From contig DASZPV010000017.1 of the NCBI GenBank assembly GCA_035549875.1, forward strand, positions 1 to 10,032: a stretch of 10,032 nucleotides of DNA, in the 5' to 3' direction. Made by a program: the position numbers and the translations under genes. The notes beneath the pieces were generated by a model. It ran no database searches. It was not told where the DNA came from and saw only the letters and a program-made list of their open reading frames with translations. Within the stretch, counting starts at the first letter, position 1. The number at the start of each line of letters is the position of its first letter. Source of the DNA: JAKFWI01 sp035549875. Lineage in GTDB: Bacteria; Pseudomonadota; Alphaproteobacteria; Caulobacterales; Aquidulcibacteraceae. This document shows positions 7,439-10,032 of the stretch, one piece after another.

Positions 7439-8344
7439 GTGAGCTGGGATCCCTATGCGGCGCTGGGCGTTAATCGGAGCGCCGGCGCCGACGACATTCG
7501 CAAGGCCTATCGCAAGCTCGCCAAAGAGCTGCACCCTGACGTGCGCCCGAACGACAAAACCGCCGAGGAACGGTTCAAACGCGCGACGGCCGCTTTCAAT
7601 CTGCTCTCCGAGGCCGACCAGAAAGCCCGCTACGACCGCGGCGAGATCGATGCCGATGGCAATGAGAAATCACAGTTCGCCGGCGGCGGCGGCTACCGCC
7701 AATCCGGTCAGCGCAGCGGCGCCTATGCCGGCGCCGGCGGCGAAAGCGTTTTCGACCTCGGCGACATCTTCTCCGATCTGTTCGCCGGCGGCGGCGGGGC
7801 CGGGGCGCGCGCCTCCTATGGCCGCATGCGCGGCCGCGACATCCGCTTTTCGCTCGATATCGATTTTCTGGATGCGGTGAAGGGCGGCCGGCGGCGCGTG
7901 CAATTGAGCGAAGGGCGCACGCTGGACGTGACCATTCCGCCCGGCGTCGAAACCGGCCAGACCTTGCGGCTCAAGGGCCAGGGCGGGCCGGGGGTGAATG
8001 GCGGGCCGGCGGGAGACGCGCTGGTGGAGCTGCGCGTGCGCGAGCACCCCTATTTCAAGCGCGAGGGCGACAATATCCTCATGGACATGCCGGTTTCGCT
8101 GTCCGAGGCGGTCGATGGCGCCCGCATCCAGACGCCCACGCCCACCGGCCCTGTGACCCTGACTGTGCCCCCGGGGGCCAATAGCGGCATGACCCTACGT
8201 CTGAAGGGCAAAGGCGTAGGCGGCCAGGGCGACCTGTTCGTCCGCCTCCAGATCATGCTCCCCGAGCCGCTGGACGAGGAATTGAAGAAGTTCGTCCGGA
8301 AATGGCCAGGGCGGGATAAGGCGCCGCCGCGGCCGGGGGGGTAG
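7439..8344 (+). CDS. DnaJ/CbpA-like J-domain co-chaperone (class B)
   Basis: The 301-residue product is a J-domain protein that would stimulate the ATPase of DnaK and hand over unfolded substrates in the cytoplasm. Residues 3-67 are the J domain, with HPD at 32-34 in AKELHPDVRPND and the helix IV end QKARYDRG. Residues about 78-125 are a glycine-rich linker. There is no zinc finger, so it belongs to class B (CbpA-like), not canonical DnaJ. The C-terminal part has the two substrate-binding subdomains, with VTIPPGVETGQTLRLKGQGG and, in the second, LTVPPGANSGMTLRLKGKG, each a typical repeat of this fold. The start is GTG 7439; an in-frame TGA at 7427-7429 excludes any earlier start. Only a weak GAG lies at a usual distance, while AGAAGGA (7416-7422) is 16 bases away. 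It lies 68 bases after gp15 on the same strand. A role in GTA assembly is possible but unsupported. Confidence 0.93.
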   Translation: MSWDPYAALGVNRSAGADDIRKAYRKLAKELHPDVRPNDKTAEERFKRATAAFNLLSEADQKARYDRGEIDADGNEKSQFAGGGGYRQSGQRSGAYAGAGGESVFDLGDIFSDLFAGGGGAGARASYGRMRGRDIRFSLDIDFLDAVKGGRRRVQLSEGRTLDVTIPPGVETGQTLRLKGQGGPGVNGGPAGDALVELRVREHPYFKREGDNILMDMPVSLSEAVDGARIQTPTPTGPVTLTVPPGANSGMTLRLKGKGVGGQGDLFVRLQIMLPEPLDEELKKFVRKWPGRDKAPPRPGG

Positions 8345-8361
8345 CGGGCGCGGCTACTTTT
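8341..8361 (+). terminator. Weak candidate intrinsic terminator after the J-domain gene
   Basis: GTAGC (8341-8345) can pair with GCTAC (8353-8357) around a seven-base loop, followed by TTTT. The stem is only five pairs and overlaps the stop codon of the J-domain gene. A drop in transcription here would fit the change in base composition that begins just after it, but the call is weak. Confidence 0.35.
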
Positions 8362-8402
8362 CAAGCCGCACCTATCTGAAGTAGTAGTGCCTCCGTGGCA
8401 GC

Positions 8403-8408
8403 GGGGAG
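8403..8408 (+). promoter_or_regulatory. Ribosome binding site deciding the start of the 2-TM protein
   Basis: GGGGAG lies eight bases before ATG 8417. It favours this start over GTG 8387, ten codons upstream, which has no comparable site and would place MPPWQRGARI before the membrane helices. Confidence 0.65.
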
Positions 8409-8416
8409 CAAGAATA

Positions 8417-9412
8417 ATGGCCAAAACGCCAGGACGACCGGCGATGAAAGCGCCGCTTGGCGCTGTAATGCTCGCGCTTGTTGTGGCAATCCTGCTATTG
8501 GTCGTTAACCACTACGCCGTTGCGGAAGGCTCTCTGCTTTCTCTGCTGACGCGAGAGATTGGGTTGGCGCTTCTAGTTGCCGTAGCCATCTGGTTTATTT
8601 TCGAGGTATCGACGCAGCAGGAATCCGAAGAGGTTTGGAACAAACGTATCGAGGCAATGGCAAGCAACGTCTTCTTTGGCGTTCTGAAGCGAAATTTGCC
8701 CGAGAAGTTTATCCAAGAAGCACGCGCGCTTGCCCTCGAAAATGATTTCGTTCGGTCCAATCTTACCGTTACCTACACTATCACGGACGCAACTTATACG
8801 GATCGCGCGGGGCATCTGCGAAAATTCGTTCGGGTCAGCGCAGTTGCCAGTTCCAGGATCAAGAATCTTGGGAGCGTTAAGGGGGACCTGCCAGTGGCGA
8901 TCGGACTTCCGAATCCCCTAATAGACGAAATGAAGTGTGAGTGTCGGGTCACGGGAGTGCTTATCAAGAGGGGGACTCAGGAGGAACGTCCACCGTTGGA
9001 GGATGCTACCGCTAAGTTCGCAGAAGCCATTAAGGACGACACGAAGCACCAGATACCGTTTCACGTATGCACCATTCTTGTGGAACCCGGCGAGGAAGTG
9101 GAGCTGACGATGAGCTACCTCATGGCTAAAGAAGCTGAAGACACAGAGATTTTCCAAACCAAGTATCCGGCCAGTTCCATAACTGTAACCATACTTGATC
9201 GCGGTCCGACCAAGCGCGCTGTGCGCGCGAGGGCAATACATTTGGCGGAATTAGACAACGCCTCTTCAGCCGAAGACGACGGTACCTACGTGTACAAGCT
9301 GGAAAGGTTTTTCTTGCCGCGACAAGGGTTTGCAGTATGGTGGAAGGAGGTTCCTGTACCTTCGGCTGGAACTTTGCTCGGGGGGCCATCAAATAGTCCC
9401 GATGTGGCGTGA
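8417..9412 (+). CDS. Unrecognised protein with N-terminal two-helix membrane anchor and beta-rich domain
   Basis: I do not recognise this 331-residue protein. Residues 14-30 (LGAVMLALVVAILLLVV) and about 48-62 (IGLALLVAVAIWFIF) look like two membrane helices joined by a short loop. Basic residues before the first suggest both ends lie in the cytoplasm. Residues about 64-110 look helical (VSTQQESEEVWNKRIEAMAS, then NLPEKFIQEARALA). From about 113 (NLTVTYTITDATYTD) to 312 (FLPRQGFAVWWKEV) the pattern is mostly beta strands, like a sandwich or barrel domain. Only three cysteines are present (two in KCECR), and no catalytic motif is evident. Its base composition is well below that of its neighbours: by hand count 29 of 60 G/C at 8641-8700, against 45 of 60 at 4681-4740, so acquisition by transfer is likely. 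A two-helix anchor with a beta-rich domain is also the plan of some antiphage effectors (Cap15/S-2TM-beta), but nothing more specific links it to them. Confidence 0.75.
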   Translation: MAKTPGRPAMKAPLGAVMLALVVAILLLVVNHYAVAEGSLLSLLTREIGLALLVAVAIWFIFEVSTQQESEEVWNKRIEAMASNVFFGVLKRNLPEKFIQEARALALENDFVRSNLTVTYTITDATYTDRAGHLRKFVRVSAVASSRIKNLGSVKGDLPVAIGLPNPLIDEMKCECRVTGVLIKRGTQEERPPLEDATAKFAEAIKDDTKHQIPFHVCTILVEPGEEVELTMSYLMAKEAEDTEIFQTKYPASSITVTILDRGPTKRAVRARAIHLAELDNASSAEDDGTYVYKLERFFLPRQGFAVWWKEVPVPSAGTLLGGPSNSPDVA

Positions 9413-9464
9413 AACCACTTCGACGGTTGGCGCGTGGATTGCTTGCCATGCGCAACGGATGGCG

Positions 9465-9494
9465 TTAATCGCCGATTCAGGCGATCAAGCTATA
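9465..9494 (+). promoter_or_regulatory. Candidate promoter of the small transcript unit
   Basis: GCTATA at 9489-9494 resembles alphaproteobacterial -10 elements (GCTAT-like). TTAATC at 9465-9470 is a poor -35 candidate with an 18-base spacer. A start near 9500 would place the 13-codon ORF and the terminator at 9602-9635 in one transcript of about 130 bases. The -35 match is weak, so this rests mainly on the elements downstream. Confidence 0.35.
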
Positions 9495-9526
9495 GTAGTA
9501 GCATCTAGAGTATAGGGAGAGACCGC

Positions 9527-9568
9527 ATGACCTTAATGCTTCGTGGAGACGGTGGAACCGTATTCTAA
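9527..9568 (+). CDS. Candidate 13-codon leader or micropeptide ORF
   Basis: The ORF ATG 9527 to TAA 9566-9568 would encode MTLMLRGDGGTVF. GGGAGAG (9515-9521) ends five bases before the ATG, a better site than most annotated genes in this window have. The stop lies between two small hairpins and 33 bases before the terminator stem, so ribosome movement could affect folding. The peptide has no run of a single amino acid, so classic amino acid attenuation is not suggested. It may be a chance ORF; the support is position and ribosome binding site only. Confidence 0.35.
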   Translation: MTLMLRGDGGTVF

Positions 9569-9601
9569 GAACCGGTCACAGACGGACCTCGGAATATCAA
9601 G

Positions 9602-9635
9602 CGCGGGCCCTAGTGGGGCTCGCGTTTGGCTTTTT
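9602..9635 (+). terminator. Strong intrinsic terminator
   Basis: Bases 9602-9610 (CGCGGGCCC) pair with 9616-9624 (GGGCTCGCG) in a nine-pair stem with one G-U pair and a five-base loop. They are followed by TTTGGCTTTTT (9625-9635). This is the clearest terminator in the window. It would end either read-through from the two-helix membrane protein gene or a separate small transcript. Confidence 0.8.
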
Positions 9636-9712
9636 AGGGCCAGGCAAATCTGGTTTGGTACGTCGACTTAGACGCCGCGACGTTTCGGCGAGTGAGCGAT
9701 GGCCCGTGCTCC

Positions 9713-9729
9713 ATTCAGGCGCTATTCAG
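9713..9729 (+). repeat. ATTCAG direct repeat with 11-base period, possible operator
   Basis: ATTCAG occurs at 9713-9718 and again at 9724-9729, one helical turn apart, 25 bases before the start of the PepSY gene. A third copy within ATTCAGGCG lies at 9475-9483 next to the candidate promoter. Tandem half-sites with an 11-base period are typical of OmpR/PhoB-family response regulators, and PepSY genes are often regulated by their neighbouring two-component system. Operator function is inferred. Confidence 0.35.
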
Positions 9730-9753
9730 CCCTTTCCCCTTAGAAGCGAGCCC

Positions 9754-10032
9754 ATGAGGTTGCGCTCTTCTCTTCTGGCGATGGCTTTTGGCCTTTCCGC
9801 GCTTTCGGGCGCAGCGGAGGCGCAGCGGCCTGGCGGAAGGCTGGCTCAGGGCTGGGACTCGGATGCGGCGCGTGATGCGGTGCGTCAGGGCCGGCACATG
9901 CCGCTGCGCGACGTGATCCGGGCGGTGGAGAGCCAGATTCCCGGCGCGCCGCGAGGGCAACCCGTCCTGCAGGAACGCGGAGACGGGCGAGCGGTTTATC
10001 TGTTGCGCTGGCAAACGCCGGACGGGCGCCTG
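9754..10032 (+). CDS. Secreted PepSY-like domain protein, 3' end missing
   Basis: The first 93 residues are visible. Residues 1-23 form a signal peptide: MRLR, a hydrophobic stretch SSLLAMAFGLSALSG, then AAEA before QRPGG, where signal peptidase could cut. Thus the mature protein should be periplasmic. The part after about residue 39 (AARDAVRQGRHMPLRDVIRAV) followed by ESQIPGAPRG and RAVYLLRWQTPDGRL fits the PepSY pattern of a helix, 'PL..vi..v', a turn and two strands ending in a 'dGR' motif. In many Proteobacteria such a gene precedes an OmpR-type response regulator and a histidine kinase, with the PepSY protein probably affecting the sensor; those genes would lie after the window. ATG 9754 is the first start with a proper signal sequence; the ribosome binding site is weak (AGAAGCGAG). 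GC content is high again here (43 of 60 at 9841-9900). Confidence 0.75.
   Translation, partial: MRLRSSLLAMAFGLSALSGAAEAQRPGGRLAQGWDSDAARDAVRQGRHMPLRDVIRAVESQIPGAPRGQPVLQERGDGRAVYLLRWQTPDGRL

Larger units (their letters stand above)
9500..9635 (+). ncRNA. Candidate small structured RNA or leader transcript
   Basis: The gene-poor stretch 9413-9753 holds no ordinary gene, but it has the layout of a small transcription unit: promoter-like GCTATA, a short ORF with a ribosome binding site, hairpins, and a strong terminator. CGGT (9550-9553) can pair with ACCG (9557-9560). ACCG (9557-9560) could instead pair with CGGT (9573-9576), and GGTC (9574-9577) with GACC (9585-9588). These pairings exclude one another, as in attenuators, although each is only four base pairs. 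I match it to no known RNA family. It could be a free small RNA, a mRNA for a micropeptide, or the leader of the PepSY gene. The first base is a guess. Confidence 0.35.

Noticed and set aside
8380..9501. AGTAGTAG at 8380-8387 and 9494-9501 as direct repeats bounding an insertion
   Set aside because: An eight-base match between two such stretches is quite likely by chance, and the repeat contains internal triplet repetition. No integrase or transposase lies between the copies.
9330..9515. Plus-strand ORF overlapping the end of the membrane protein gene
   Set aside because: Its first half is a frame-shifted reading of the membrane protein gene, and the product shows no motif or ribosome binding site.
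9715..10014. Minus-strand ORF opposite the PepSY gene
   Set aside because: The plus strand has a clear signal peptide and PepSY-like pattern; the minus product is a basic, motif-free shadow.
1..10032. CRISPR array, tRNA, rRNA, insertion sequence or attachment site
   Set aside because: No regularly spaced repeats, tRNA-like cloverleaf, rRNA sequence, transposase or integrase motif, or paired long repeats were seen on reading both strands.

Overview
The window looks like a high-GC alphaproteobacterial chromosome, most likely of the Caulobacterales/Hyphomonadaceae or a related order. The main reason is a gene run that matches, gene for gene, the tail half of the Rhodobacter capsulatus-type gene transfer agent (GTA), which is known as a vertically inherited, domesticated phage cluster in Alphaproteobacteria. 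Taxonomy below class level is inference.

Region 1 (1-7370, all + strand) is the GTA tail module: the end of a gp8-type tail terminator (DUF3168), tail tube protein (gp9), two small tail assembly chaperones (gp10 and a 56-codon gp10.1), a very short tape measure (gp11), distal tail protein (gp12, DUF2460), hub protein with four cysteines fit for an Fe-S cluster (gp13, DUF2163), an NlpC/P60 cell-wall peptidase (gp14), and a 1295-residue tail-tip protein with a GTA TIM-barrel domain (gp15). The genes overlap or abut (ATGA, TGATG, or 13-16 nt overlaps), so they are probably one translationally coupled operon whose promoter lies upstream of the window. Together they make the tube, baseplate and wall-penetrating tip of the particle. 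No integrase, transposase, lysis gene or separate tail fibre is seen.

Region 2 (7439-8344) is a J-domain co-chaperone with no zinc finger (class B, CbpA/DnaJ-like), probably a host gene next to the cluster.

Region 3 (about 8345-9750) has clearly lower GC. It holds one unrecognised protein with an N-terminal two-helix membrane hairpin and a predicted beta-rich cytoplasmic domain, then a 341-base stretch with no ordinary gene. That stretch holds a candidate promoter, a 13-codon ORF with a good ribosome binding site, short mutually exclusive hairpins, a strong intrinsic terminator, and an 11-bp-spaced repeat of ATTCAG just before the next gene. It may encode a small RNA or a leader.

Region 4 (9754-end) returns to high GC with the start of a secreted PepSY-like protein, cut by the window edge. 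Such genes are often followed by a response regulator and histidine kinase, but those would lie outside the window.

The points most worth following up are the unusually short tape measure, the unrecognised membrane protein in its compositional island, and the small structured transcript unit at about 9490-9635.
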